A DNA stretch of 64,000 nucleotides from CALAED01 sp035765195 (GCA_035765195.1 DASTYC010000040.1:319407-383406), one strand, 5' to 3'; positions 51,805-61,507 are shown, counted from the stretch's first letter. Notes: generated by a model from the letters alone, not told the origin. A program made the numbers and translations.

Positions 51805-52767
51805 CTACCGCCCGCCCGTGCCCGTGCCGTTCCGCCCGGTCATGCAGGCCACCGCCGCCGCGCCGAGGAGTCCGGCCGCGGCCACGGCGACGCGGCGCCA
51901 CATGGCGGGCAGGTCGCGGGTGGTCACGACGGGATCGGGCGGCAGCCCGTAGACCTCGGGCTCGTCCAGCAGCAGGAAGAAGGCGCCGGCACCGCCCACG
52001 CCGTCGCCCGGGTCGGCGCCGTACAGGCGGGCGTCGTCGACCCCGGCCGCGTGCAGCGTGCGCACCCGTCCGGCGGCGCGCTCGCGAAGCTCGTCGAGCG
52101 GGCCGAACTGGATCGAGTCGGTCGGGCAGGCCTGCGCACAGGCCGGCTCCAGGCCGTCGCCGATGCGGTCGTAACACAACGTGCACTTCCACGCCCGGCC
52201 GTCGTCCGCGCGCCGGTCGATCACCCCGTACGGGCAGGCCGGGACGCAGTAGCCGCAGCCGTTGCAGATGTCCTCCTGGACGACGACCGTGCCGAACTCG
52301 GTGCGAAACAGCGAACCGGTCGGGCAGACGTCGAGGCAGGCCGCGTGCGTGCAGTGCTTGCACACGTCGCTCGACATCAGCCAGCGCAGCTCGCCGGGCC
52401 GCCCCGGGCCTTCGTCGGCCTGCGCGGCAAGCTCGAGCACGTCGACGTCGAGGTCGGCGGCGGCGGACGACGCCCCGGGATCGGGGCCGGCGAGCGGACG
52501 CCGCTGCTCGACGAACGCGACGTGCCGCCAGGTGGACGCGCCGAGCCCGACGGTGTTGTCGTAGGACATGCCGGTGAGGTCGAGGCCGTCCTCGGGGATG
52601 GCGTTCCACTCCTTGCAGGCGACCTCGCACGCCTTGCAGCCGATGCACACCGAGGTGTCGGTGAAAAAACCCATCCGCGGCGGGTGGTCGGAGTAGCCGG
52701 ACTCACCGGAGGGGTCGACGGCCGGGTCGGCGGCCGGGTCGGCGGCCGGATCGGCGGTGGCGGTCAC
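51805..52767 (-). CDS. Formate dehydrogenase beta (Fe-S) subunit
   Basis: 320 aa, GTG start overlapping the alpha stop (GTGA), with GGAGGGAG upstream. Four [4Fe-4S] sets are visible: CIGCKACEVACKEWN, CKHCTHAACLDVCPTGS, CNGCGYCVPACPYGV and CTLCYDRIGDGLEPACAQACPTDSIQFG. The N-terminus has an Ala/Asp/Pro repeat (PAADPAADPAVDP). A C-terminal hydrophobic helix (AVAAAGLLGAAAVACM) could anchor it to the membrane. It relays electrons from the alpha subunit to NrfD. Confidence 0.93.
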   Translation of the reverse strand: MTATADPAADPAADPAVDPSGESGYSDHPPRMGFFTDTSVCIGCKACEVACKEWNAIPEDGLDLTGMSYDNTVGLGASTWRHVAFVEQRRPLAGPDPGASSAAADLDVDVLELAAQADEGPGRPGELRWLMSSDVCKHCTHAACLDVCPTGSLFRTEFGTVVVQEDICNGCGYCVPACPYGVIDRRADDGRAWKCTLCYDRIGDGLEPACAQACPTDSIQFGPLDELRERAAGRVRTLHAAGVDDARLYGADPGDGVGGAGAFFLLLDEPEVYGLPPDPVVTTRDLPAMWRRVAVAAAGLLGAAAVACMTGRNGTGTGGR

Positions 52768-55700
52768 ATCTCCCTCCCCGTCTCGTAGGTGATGCCGGCA
52801 CGGCGCCGGTAGGCGTCCAGCAACTCCCGCAGCGCCGGCCCGCGCGGGCGGCGCCCCGGCCGGATGTCGCAGGCGAGCGCCTTGACCTCTTGGATGTGGG
52901 TGTTGGGATCGAGCGCCATGTGCGCGAGGTCGTTCGCCGAGTCGCCCACGCTGATGCCGTTGCGGCCCCAGTGGTAGGGCAGGCCGATCTGGTGGACCCG
53001 CCGTCCGTGCACGGTGATCGGCGTCATCCGCTCGGTGACCAGCACGCGTGCCTCGATGGCGGCGCGGGCGCTGACGATCGTGGCCCAGCCCAGGTGGTCG
53101 AGGCCGCGCTCGCGGGCCAGCTCGGGCGAGATCTCGCAGAAGAACTCCGGCTGCAGCTCCGCCAGATACGGCAGCCACCGGGACATCCCGCCCGCGGTGT
53201 GGTGCTCGGTGAGCCGGTAGGTGGTGGTGACGTACGGGAACACCTCGGCGCCTGGGGCCTCGCCGCTCGGCTGGAACGGCTCCTTGTCCTCCGGGATCAG
53301 CTGCCTGGCCGGGTTGCGCCGTTGCCCGTACAGCGGGTTGTCGAACGGAGACTCCTGCGGCTCGTAGTGCGTCGGCAGGGGGCCGTCGACGAGCCCGGCG
53401 GGCGCGTACAGCCACGCCTTGCCGTCGGCCTGCATGATGAACGCGTCGGTGCCGCCGAGCGCGTCCGGTCCCGTGGCGTCGGGCTCCGGGCGGAAGTCGG
53501 GCGGCTTGGTGGCCTTGAAGTCGGGGACGTCGGGTCCGACCCATGTGCCCTGGGCGGCGTCCCAGCGAATCAGGGCCTTGCGCTCGCTCCACGGCCGGCC
53601 GTCGGGATCGGCGGAGGCGCGGTTGTAGATGATGCGCCGGTTGGCCGGCCAGGCCCACCCCCACTCCAGCGCCACCCAGTCCTGCTCGGCGGCGGGCTTG
53701 CGCCGATCGGCCTGGTTGACCCCGTCGGCGTACACGCCGCAGTAGATCCAGCACCCGCACGACGTCGAGCCGTCTCCGTTGAGCTGCTCGTAGGAGCTGA
53801 GCGGCGTGCCGTCGGCGGACCGGCCGTTGATCTCGGCAAGCACCGCCTCGGCGTCGGGTTCCCCGTTGTCGCCGACCGTCGGATAGTCCCAGGTCAGATC
53901 GAGGACCGGGCGGTCGCGCTCGGCTCCGCGCCCGTCCGCGTCGAGGCCCATCCGGTCGCGGTAGCCCGGATCGCGCAGCTTGTCGCGGATCAGCCGGCCG
54001 AGACGGTGGATGAACCACAGGTCGCTGCGCGCGTCGCCGGGCGGCTCCACCGCCTGCGTGCGCCATTGCAGCAGCCGCTGGGTGTTGGTGAAACTGCCCG
54101 ACTTCTCGGTGTGCGCGGCGGCCGGCAGGAAGAACACCTCGGTGGCGATGTCCTCGGTGCGCAGCTCGCCGGTCTCGATCTCCGGGCCGTCCTGCCACCA
54201 CGTCGCGCTCTCGATCAGCGAGAAGTCCCTCACCACCAGCCAGTCGAGCGCGGCCATGCCGAGCCGCTGCTGCCGCCCGTTCGCCGAGCCGACCGCGGGG
54301 TTCTCCCCCAGCAGGAAGTAGCCCTTGCAGGTGCCGTCGAGCTGCGCGTGCACGGTCTCGTAGGTGCTGTGGCTGCCGGTGAGCCGGGGCAGGTAGTCGA
54401 AGCAGAAGTCGTTGTCGGCCGTGGCCGCCTCGCCCCACCACGCCTTGAGCAGGCTGACCAGGTAGGAGCGCATGTTCCCCCAGTAGCCCTTGTCCGCCCC
54501 CTCGGCCTTGATGAAGGCGTCGAGGTCCTGGTTCTGGTGGGCGTGCGGCATCGGGATGTAGCCGGGCAGGATGTTGAACAGGGTGGGGATGTCGGTCGAG
54601 CCCTGGATGGAGGCGTGGCCGCGCAGCGCGAGGATGCCGCCGCCCGGCCGGCCGATGTTGCCGAGCAGGGCCTGCAGGATCGACGCGGTCCGGATGTACT
54701 GCACGCCGATCGTGTGCTGGGTCCAGCCCACAGAGTAGACAAAGGCGGTCGTGCGCTCGCGCCCCGAGTTGGCGGTGACGAGCTCGCAGACCTCGCGGAA
54801 GGTCTCCCGCGGGATGCCGCAGATCCGCTCGACCATCTCGGGGGTGTAGCGGGAGAAATGCCGCTTGAGCACCTGAAAGACGCAGCGCGGATGCCGCAGC
54901 GTGTCGTCGGTGCGCAGGTCGCCGGACGCGCCGGCGCCGCCGGAGCCGTGCGCCTCCCCGCGGGCCGCCTCCCTCGTGGACGCGCCCCGCCGGGTGCGTT
55001 CTTCGTACTCCTGGTCCTGCTCGCCGGTCGGCTGCGAGACGTCCATGCCCTCGTAGCGCCAGCTATGGAAGTCGTAGTGGCGGTACCGCTCGTCGAGCCC
55101 GGAGAACACCCCGTCGAGGTCTTCGGTGTCCTGGAAGTCCTCGGAGATGATCGTGGCGGCGTTGGTGTAGGCGAGCACGTACTCCTTGAAGTACTTCTCC
55201 TCCTGCAGGACGTAGTTGACGATGCCGCCGAGGAAGGCGATGTCGGAGCCCGCCAGGAGCGGCACGTGCAGATCGGCGAGCGCGCTGGTGCGGGTGAACC
55301 GCGGATCGATGTGGACGACCTTGGCGCCGCGCGCCTTCGCGGCCATGACCCACTGGAACCCGACCGGATGGCACTCGGCCATGTTCGAGCCCTCGATCAC
55401 GATGCAGTCGGAGTTCTGCAGGTCCTGCTGGAAGGTGGTGGCGCCGCCGCGCCCGAAGCTGGTCCCCAGACCGGGGACGGTGGCGGAGTGTCAAATCCGC
55501 GCCTGGTTCTCGATCTGGATGGCGCCGAGCGCGGTGAACAGCTTCTTGATGAGGTAGTTCTCCTCATTGTCGAGCGTCGCCCCGCCCAGGCTGGCGAAGC
55601 CGAGGGTGCGCCGGACGCGCGGCCCGTCGTCGTCATCCCCGGCCGGATCGTTCCACTCCCAGCGGTCGCGCCGCGCGGCGATCACCCGATCGGCGATCAT

Positions 55701-56075
55701 GTCCATCGCGGTGTCGAGGTCGAGCCGCTCCCACTCCGTCCCGTACGGGCGCCGGTACAGCACGTCGTAGCGGCGCGCCGGCCCGGTGGTCAGCTGCAGG
55801 CTGGCCGAGCCCTTGGGGCACAGCCGGCCGCGGGAGATCGGCGAGTCGGGGTCGCCCTCGATCTGCGTGACGGCGCCGTCCTTGACGAAGACGCGCTGGC
55901 CGCAGCCGACCGCGCAGTAGGGGCAGACGGACCGAACGACCTTGTCGGCCGCGGCCACCCGGGAGCGCAGTCCGTCGGTGTGCGGACTGCGCGCGGCCGC
56001 CCCGCGGCCGCTGGGGTCGGGTCCGGTCAGCTGCCGGTACACCGGCCACGATCGGACCCAGTCGCCGACTCCCAT
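52764..56075 (-). CDS. Formate dehydrogenase alpha subunit, selenocysteine-containing (TGA at codon 195)
   Basis: 1103 residues if the in-frame TGA at 55491-55493 is read as selenocysteine. The reading frame is intact on both sides, and the context ...ENQARI-U-HSATVPGLGTSFGRGG is the exact place where FdnG/FdhF-type enzymes carry their catalytic Sec. The N-terminal [4Fe-4S] site is CPYCAVGCGQ...LCPKGS; molybdopterin-binding domains follow, ending with the C-terminal VHQIGLPYHWGRNG region. The ATG is chosen for GGGAGG seven bases upstream. No twin-arginine signal is present, unlike periplasmic FdnG, so the active site is probably cytoplasmic. Annotation as two ORFs (55491-56075 and 52764-55400) would be wrong. 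Confidence 0.93.
55443..55493 (-). promoter_or_regulatory. SECIS element in the formate dehydrogenase mRNA
   Basis: Starting at the TGA, 12 bases separate it from a 6-bp stem GTCCCC/GGGGAC closing the pentaloop GGTCT (55468-55472). A lower stem CCGCC/GGCGG is possible. The GGUCU apical loop and its distance from UGA closely match the E. coli fdhF SECIS recognised by SelB. Confidence 0.88.
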
Positions 56076-56183
56076 GCGCACACCTCCCGCTCCGGTAACG
56101 ACGTCATCATGCTGCGGTCATCGCGCGGTCATGCGGTCGGCCAGCGAGCGGCCGCCGCGCGCCGGCCACGTCCGTCCGGACGC

Positions 56184-57986
56184 CTACCCCCGTACCGGAG
56201 GTCCATGCACGACAATCCGCCGGTCGGGATCGATCCGGCGGGTCACGCCCTGGGCGTCGAGGTGTTCGAGCAGCGGGACGGCGACGCGGCGCGTGGTGTC
56301 GAGCGCCATCCTGGCGTCGCTGACGGTGAACGGCTGGGGCAGCTCGGCGAGCACGGCGCCGGCAGCGGCGTCGGCGCCGGGGGCCAGCACGACCTGCTCG
56401 GCGATCCGCAACAGCAGGCCGGCGCGGGCGGCCGCCGCCAGCGCGGCGTCGGTGAGCCCGAGATCCTTGAGCCGTTCGGCGGCGGGGGCGCGGTAGGGCG
56501 CGGCGGACAGCTCGGCCCGGATCTTGTCGACGGCGACGAGCACGTGCCTGGGCAGCCCGGACCCAGGTGCGCTGATCCGTCCCTCCGCCAGCCGGAGGGG
56601 CGGCCGGACCAGCGCCTCGACGAGCGCCCGCGCGGGCAGGCCGAGGGAGGTGCGGGCGGCGTCGACGGGGATGGCCGGGTTGAGGGGATGCCGGGCCGCG
56701 TGCTCGGCGACCAGCGCGCGCAGCCGCTTGGCCAGCCTCTCCCAGTGGTCCGGGTCGGCGAGCCAGTCGTCGGCCACCGGCTTCGCGTTGGTGGCCACGC
56801 CCATCGCGGTGAGCTCGCCGCGGCGCAGCACGCCGTGGCGGCGCAGCAGGTCGGCCGCGGTCGGCGTGCCGGCCGCCAGTTCGCGCGCCCGCGCCGCCGC
56901 CGTCCCGCGCCGGGTCAGGTCGGGCGGGCGCACGTCGAGCACGTCGACCCGGACGATGCCGCCGTCGGCGCCGCGCAGCAGCCCGCGGTCGCCGATGCGC
57001 AGCGGCAGCGCGCGGCTCAGGGCGAGGCGCGCGATGTCGCCGCCGAGCACGCGCAGCCGGGCGGGCACCGCGGCCGAGCCGATGTGGAAGACCCCTTCCC
57101 GCCCGTGGGAGCGGCGCTCGGCCGGGTCCCCTTGCTCTCGTGGTTCGGGCGCGGCCGGGCCGCCGCCGAGCCGTACGTCCAGCGCGTCGGTGGTCAGCCA
57201 GGCGCCCGGGGTCAGCAGCGTCATGCCGCGGGTGATCTCGGCACGGGGGACCCCGCGCAGGTTGACCGCGACCCGCGCCGGGGCCGGCGCCTCATCCGCG
57301 CTTTCGCGCAGCGTCTGCAGGCCGCGTACCCGCACCCGCGCCGGGTCGTCGGGCCCGGCGAGCACGAGCTCGTCGGCCGACCGCAACGTGCCCGCGGTGA
57401 GCGTGCCGGTGACGACCGTCCCGGCGCCGCGGATGGTGAAGGCGCGGTCGATCCACAGCCGGACCGGCGCGGCGGCATCGGGGACGGGCGCCGCGGCAGC
57501 GAGGTCGTCGAGGGCGGCGATGAGTTCGGGGATGCCTAGCCCGCTCTGCCCGCTCACCGCCACCTCGGGGATGCCGGCGAGCGTCGTGCGCGCCAGGTGC
57601 TCGCGGGCTTCGCGCAGGGCGGGCTCGGGGTCGGCGAGGTCGGCGCGGGTGACGGCGAGCACCCCGTGCCCGACGCCGAGCGCGTCGAGCGCCGCGAGGT
57701 GCTCGGCCGACTGCGGCCGCCACCCCTCGTCGGCCGCCACCACGAACAACACGGCGGGCGCGGGACCGGCCCCGGCCAGCATGTTGGTGATGAACCGCTC
57801 GTGGCCGGGCACGTCGACGAAGGCCAGCCGCCGCCCCGATGGCAGCGTCGTCCAGGCGAAGCCGAGGTCGATGGTCAGCCCGCGGCGCCGCTCCTCGGCC
57901 CAGCGGTCGGGCTCCATCCCCGTCAGCGCCTTGACCAGCGTGGACTTCCCGTGGTTGACGTGGCCGGCGGTGGCGATCACGAACAT
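56184..57986 (-). CDS. selB: Selenocysteine-specific elongation factor SelB
   Basis: 600 aa, full length. Delivers Sec-tRNA to ribosomes at UGA codons carrying a SECIS. The GTPase motifs are GHVNHGKSTLVKALTG, a switch stretch ERRRGLTIDLGFAW, DVPGHERFITNMLAGAG and VTRADL. EF-Tu-like domains 2-3 follow (RAFTIRGAGTVVTGTLTAG), and the C-terminal third contains winged-helix repeats that bind the mRNA hairpin. The start overlaps the end of selA by ten bases. It lies 108 bases upstream of the formate dehydrogenase gene on the same strand. Confidence 0.95.
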   Translation of the reverse strand: MFVIATAGHVNHGKSTLVKALTGMEPDRWAEERRRGLTIDLGFAWTTLPSGRRLAFVDVPGHERFITNMLAGAGPAPAVLFVVAADEGWRPQSAEHLAALDALGVGHGVLAVTRADLADPEPALREAREHLARTTLAGIPEVAVSGQSGLGIPELIAALDDLAAAAPVPDAAAPVRLWIDRAFTIRGAGTVVTGTLTAGTLRSADELVLAGPDDPARVRVRGLQTLRESADEAPAPARVAVNLRGVPRAEITRGMTLLTPGAWLTTDALDVRLGGGPAAPEPREQGDPAERRSHGREGVFHIGSAAVPARLRVLGGDIARLALSRALPLRIGDRGLLRGADGGIVRVDVLDVRPPDLTRRGTAAARARELAAGTPTAADLLRRHGVLRRGELTAMGVATNAKPVADDWLADPDHWERLAKRLRALVAEHAARHPLNPAIPVDAARTSLGLPARALVEALVRPPLRLAEGRISAPGSGLPRHVLVAVDKIRAELSAAPYRAPAAERLKDLGLTDAALAAAARAGLLLRIAEQVVLAPGADAAAGAVLAELPQPFTVSDARMALDTTRRVAVPLLEHLDAQGVTRRIDPDRRIVVHGPPVRG

Positions 57987-59263
57987 GTCAGCACCGCCGC
58001 GGCGAGCGTGTCGTCTTGATCGGGCGGGACCGTACGCAGGTCGAGCAGCAGCCGGCCGCGCAACACCCGCCCGACCACGGGCGGATCGCCGAGACGCAGC
58101 GGCCGGGCGAGCGCTTCGGGCAGCGCGAGCGCGACGCTGGGCAGCTCGTGGCCCGGCGCTCCCCCGCCGCCCACCGCGGCCACGCTGTCCACGACCTCGG
58201 CGCCGACGGCCGTCAGCCGCCGCGCCAGCCGCTCCGCCCGATGCCGGAGGGCGGCCGGGTCGGCCCGCAGCGCCCGCAGCACCGGCGGCGCCTCGTCGCG
58301 GACGGTGGCCTCGAGCGCCGCCAACGTCAGCTTGTCGACCCGGAACGCCCGGGCCAGCGGATGCCGCCGCAGCAGCGTCACCAGGTCGGCGCGGCCGAAG
58401 ATGAGACCGGCCTGCGGGCCGCCGAGGAGCTTGTCGCCGCTCGCCGTCACCAGCGCCGCCCCGGCGCGCAACGCCGACGCCGCGTCGGGCTCGTCGGGCA
58501 GCAGCGGCTCGGGCGTGAGCAGCCCCGAGCCGATGTCGACCACCACCGGGACGGGCAGCGCGGCCAACTCGGCCACCGGCGCCGCCGCGGTGAAGCCCTC
58601 CAGGCGGAAGTTGGAGGGGTGCACCTTGAGCACGAACCCGGTCTCGGCGCCGATCGCCGCGGCGTAGTCGCGGGCGGTGGTCCGGTTGGTGGTGCCGACC
58701 TCGCGCAGTCGCGCGCCGGTCGACTGCAGCAGGTCGGGCAGGCGGAATCCGTCGCCGATCTCCACCATCTCGCCGCGGCTGATGATGATCTCCCGGCCGG
58801 CGGCCAGCGCGGTCGCGGCCAGCGCCAGCGCTGCCGCGTTGTTGTTGACGACGTGCACGTCCTGCGCGTCGGGCACGGCGGCGGCGAGCACCGCCAGCGC
58901 CGTCCGCCCGCGCCGCGCCCGCTCGCCGGTGTCGAGGTCGAACTCCACGTCGGTGGGACCGGCGGCGGCCGACACCGCCGCCGTGGCGGCGCTCGACAAC
59001 GGCGCCCGGCCGAGGTTGGTGTGAACGATCACCCCGGTGGCGTTGACGACCGGCCGCAACCCGCGGCGGGCGAGCGCCGACACAGTGGCCGCGACCACCT
59101 CGTCGGGCGCGATCTCGCCGGTGCGGGCGCGCTCCTGCACGGCCGCCACTATCGTCTTCACCGTCGTCCGGCCGACACCGCGTGCCGCCTCGACGACCTG
59201 GGGGTCGTCGAGCACGACGTCGGTGCGCGGAATGCGTCGCCGCGGATCCATCACGCTCATCAT
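57977..59263 (-). CDS. selA: L-seryl-tRNA(Sec) selenium transferase SelA
   Basis: 428 aa from ATG 59263; a GTG four codons earlier and ATGs just after are equally open choices. SelA converts Ser-tRNA(Sec) to Sec-tRNA(Sec) with selenophosphate and PLP. Visible are the N-terminal RNA-binding part, NATGVIVHTNLGRAPLS, VVNNNAAALALAATALAAGREIIISRGEMVEIGDGFRLPD, TTNRTTARDY and the PLP-Lys in TASGDKLLGGPQAGLI. Overlaps selB, so the two are coupled. selD is not in the window. Confidence 0.95.
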   Translation of the reverse strand: MMSVMDPRRRIPRTDVVLDDPQVVEAARGVGRTTVKTIVAAVQERARTGEIAPDEVVAATVSALARRGLRPVVNATGVIVHTNLGRAPLSSAATAAVSAAAGPTDVEFDLDTGERARRGRTALAVLAAAVPDAQDVHVVNNNAAALALAATALAAGREIIISRGEMVEIGDGFRLPDLLQSTGARLREVGTTNRTTARDYAAAIGAETGFVLKVHPSNFRLEGFTAAAPVAELAALPVPVVVDIGSGLLTPEPLLPDEPDAASALRAGAALVTASGDKLLGGPQAGLIFGRADLVTLLRRHPLARAFRVDKLTLAALEATVRDEAPPVLRALRADPAALRHRAERLARRLTAVGAEVVDSVAAVGGGGAPGHELPSVALALPEALARPLRLGDPPVVGRVLRGRLLLDLRTVPPDQDDTLAAAVLTCS

Positions 59264-59683
59264 TCCACCGCACACCCACTCCTCGCCCCGCCATCACCAA
59301 CCGGCATGTTCCACGCATCTGCGGGCATCCCACCCCCGCCACCCGGTCCAGGCACAAGTCCGAAGTCAGTACTCCCGGCGCGGCGCGCCGGAGCCAGGCG
59401 AGCCTCCCGGTCCGCGCGCCAGCGGCTCGTGGACATGGAAGTGGACATCACCCATGCGCCCCGCCTGCTCGGCGGCGCAACGCCCGCTCCGGCGTCCAAT
59501 GTCCTCCGCCGCAGGCGGCGGGACTGGCGGGCGCATCGCTTGGATGCGCTCGGCGGAATAGCCTCATTCCGTGGGGCGCACCCCCAACGAGATCCCAGCC
59601 CTCGCAACCTGGGTCTTCGCATACCGGATCCTCGACGCGTTTCGAGAGCACACCCAACCCGCGATCCGGCTCCCACGACGACG
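59264..59683. other. 420-base gap without a supported gene
   Basis: Contains a CCGCCG/CGGCGG hairpin at about 59506-59522, which could terminate the upstream membrane-protein gene. A plus-strand frame from 59571 reads through a protein-like stretch (NEIPALATWVFAYRILDAFREHTQPAIRL) but overlaps the next gene on the other strand and has no ribosome binding site; it may be a decayed fragment. Confidence 0.4.
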
Positions 59684-60574
59684 TCAGCGGCAGCGCGGAT
59701 CTCTGGCTTGCCGGGTTTCGCAGTTCAAAACGGTCAACCGCACCTGGGTCGCGGGCAGCATGACGGCGGCCTGGCGGCTCTGCTCATACAGGACCACCAT
59801 CGAATTGGCCTGGCCGAGGTAGAAGTAGTTCCCCGGACGAAGGTCGAGGCCGGACCCGGCCGTGGTCGTTATCGGTTCCACGGTCACCGGCATGGCACGC
59901 ACCACGAACAGGTTGAAGCCGGCGAACTCCGGCGCCTCGACCCACCGTCCGTTCTTAACCTGCCCGGCGTAGTAGTTGGCCACCTCTTCAAGGCCATTGA
60001 ACAGCGCGGCGACCGTGACGAGGCAGGCCACCACACCGGCCAGCGTGTTTCGCTGCGAGTGCCGCTCCCATTCGACCGCAGGATGGACAAGGAACACTGC
60101 CAGCGCCACGATCGACACCATTACCGCCGGTCCGGGGAGCCGGGTCGCGAACGCAACCGCGCCCACCCCGATCATGACGAGGACCAGCAGGACCCCGGTC
60201 CCGGTCAATCGCCTACCGGGCCGTGCCCAGATCCAGCGCTTCAGCCGGATCACCCGGTGCCACTCCAGAAGGAAGATCGCCGTCGCAGTCAACGCCGAGA
60301 CGACAGTGACCGCGATGATGGCGGTGGCCGCTGTTCCGCCCAGCGTCTTGCCGTACTGGAGCCCGACATCGCCCGGGGACAGTCCGAGCTCCCCGTAGAA
60401 CTTGTCGTAGGCGACGGTGAGCGCACCGAAGACCACTACGGCAGCCAGAGTCACGGCTCCGGCGATCGCGGTGATGGTCTCCCGGGTCCAGGCCCATGCC
60501 TCATCGGCGGGCTGATCCGAACCGCCGCGCGCTGTCATCACGCCAGGATCCCGAAGCACCACCGAATGCGCCAC
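59684..60574 (-). CDS. Polytopic membrane protein of unknown function
   Basis: 296 aa from a GTG, or 284 aa from an ATG at 60538; neither has a clear ribosome binding site. Four or five membrane helices (about 37-57, 80-102, 121-140, 145-165, 178-195) precede an extracytoplasmic domain of roughly 100 residues. The motif FYGELGLSPGDVGLQYGKTL after helix 1 recurs in actinomycete membrane proteins of unknown role. Base composition looks less GC-rich than the neighbouring sel genes. It lies between selA and the tRNA-Sec gene, with no apparent link to selenium. Confidence 0.65.
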   Translation of the reverse strand: MAHSVVLRDPGVMTARGGSDQPADEAWAWTRETITAIAGAVTLAAVVVFGALTVAYDKFYGELGLSPGDVGLQYGKTLGGTAATAIIAVTVVSALTATAIFLLEWHRVIRLKRWIWARPGRRLTGTGVLLVLVMIGVGAVAFATRLPGPAVMVSIVALAVFLVHPAVEWERHSQRNTLAGVVACLVTVAALFNGLEEVANYYAGQVKNGRWVEAPEFAGFNLFVVRAMPVTVEPITTTAGSGLDLRPGNYFYLGQANSMVVLYEQSRQAAVMLPATQVRLTVLNCETRQARDPRCR

Positions 60575-60604
60575 AGCGCGGGCGAGGAGGCACCGACGAA
60601 ATGA

Positions 60605-61183
60605 TCAGCCGACCTTCTGCCAGTCGTCGCAGCCAGTCGTCTCGAAGCCCTTGTCGGTGCTGCGAATCGTCACCGTCGTGGGACCAGTGGGATTCCCGTT
60701 CGCCAGGATCGAGTCAAGGTCGCCCGACAGGTTCCGCAGTCGCGCCCAGTAACAAGGTTCACCCCCGGGGGTGCGGTACGTGCCCGGCTGCACGTCCTGC
60801 GGCACGCGGAAGGTGCCATCGCCAGGGATGGACTGCGACGGCTTTGAGGCAGGCCCTACTGTGCTCATGGATTCCTGGGGTGCGGGCGCGCCGGAGTCCG
60901 TGTTGTCGCCGTTGCCGGGGGCCAGCATGACCACGCTGACGAGAAGTGCGATGCCGATGCCGATATAGCCCAGCACCAGGCCGGCCACGGCGAGGCCCCG
61001 GCCCGCGGCACCGGTCTTCTTGATCTGGGAAAGGGCCACGTGCCCGAAGATCACAGCCAGTACGCTGCCTACCCACCACACCCAGAGGATGCCCAAGATC
61101 AAGGAAGCGACGGCGAGGCCGTTCGTCTTCTGCTGACTCGGCGGCGCCCCCGGCGGCGGTCCGTACGGCTGACTTGTCGACAT
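60605..61183 (-). CDS. DUF4190-type membrane protein
   Basis: 192 aa, ATG preceded by AAGGGGGGAAAG. The Pro/Gly-rich cytoplasmic N-terminus (QPYGPPPGAPPSQQ) leads into two helices with the family motif NGLAVASLILGILWVWWVGSVLAVIFGHVALSQIKKTGAAGRGLAVAGLVLGYIG. The extracytoplasmic tail carries a GTFRVPQDVQPGTYRTPGGEPCYWARL domain often seen in secreted actinomycete proteins, with two Cys that may pair. Function unknown. Confidence 0.82.
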   Translation of the reverse strand: MSTSQPYGPPPGAPPSQQKTNGLAVASLILGILWVWWVGSVLAVIFGHVALSQIKKTGAAGRGLAVAGLVLGYIGIGIALLVSVVMLAPGNGDNTDSGAPAPQESMSTVGPASKPSQSIPGDGTFRVPQDVQPGTYRTPGGEPCYWARLRNLSGDLDSILANGNPTGPTTVTIRSTDKGFETTGCDDWQKVG

Positions 61184-61412
61184 CTTTCCCCCCTTCAAAT
61201 GGTTCACAGGGGGATATATCAATCATAACGCCCACCGATGGATCGGCTGTGGCACTCGCCGAGGGCTAGATCGACCCCCACAACACCGCTCTCCAGCTCA
61301 TCGAAACGCATACAGCGAACCGTAGGGCGCCGAGGATCGTCGGAAGTCCGCGCCGAGCAGTCGCTGTCAGCGTCTTCGCAGCTGGGAGCGGGATTATCGG
61401 CGGTGGGACTGG

Positions 61413-61507
61413 TGGCGGAGGCGCACGGGAATCGAACCCGCCGACGACGCTGAGCGCCGTCCACTGGTTTTGAAGACCAGGGAGCCCACCAGGACCCAGG
61501 CACCTCC
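61413..61507 (-). tRNA. selC: tRNA-Sec (anticodon TCA), CCA encoded
   Basis: 95 bases with CCA, the length of bacterial tRNA(Sec). An 8-bp acceptor stem, GGAGGTGC with GCGCCTCC, is followed by discriminator G and an encoded CCA. The anticodon arm is CTGGT-CTTCAAA-ACCAG. A long extra arm and a GGTTCGATTCC T-loop are present. The 8-bp acceptor stem, long extra arm and TCA anticodon together exclude an ordinary serine tRNA. Transcribed toward selA but 2.1 kb away. Confidence 0.95.

Noticed and set aside
55491..55493. Premature stop making the formate dehydrogenase a pseudogene
   Set aside because: The TGA sits at the catalytic Sec position, a SECIS-like hairpin follows, and selA, selB and tRNA-Sec are present.
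59571..59822. Plus-strand protein-like ORF upstream of the membrane gene
   Set aside because: It overlaps the well-formed minus-strand membrane gene, lacks a ribosome binding site, and has no recognisable family.
61219..61503. Minus-strand ORF of 94 codons
   Set aside because: It overlaps most of the tRNA-Sec gene and has no ribosome binding site or recognisable domain.
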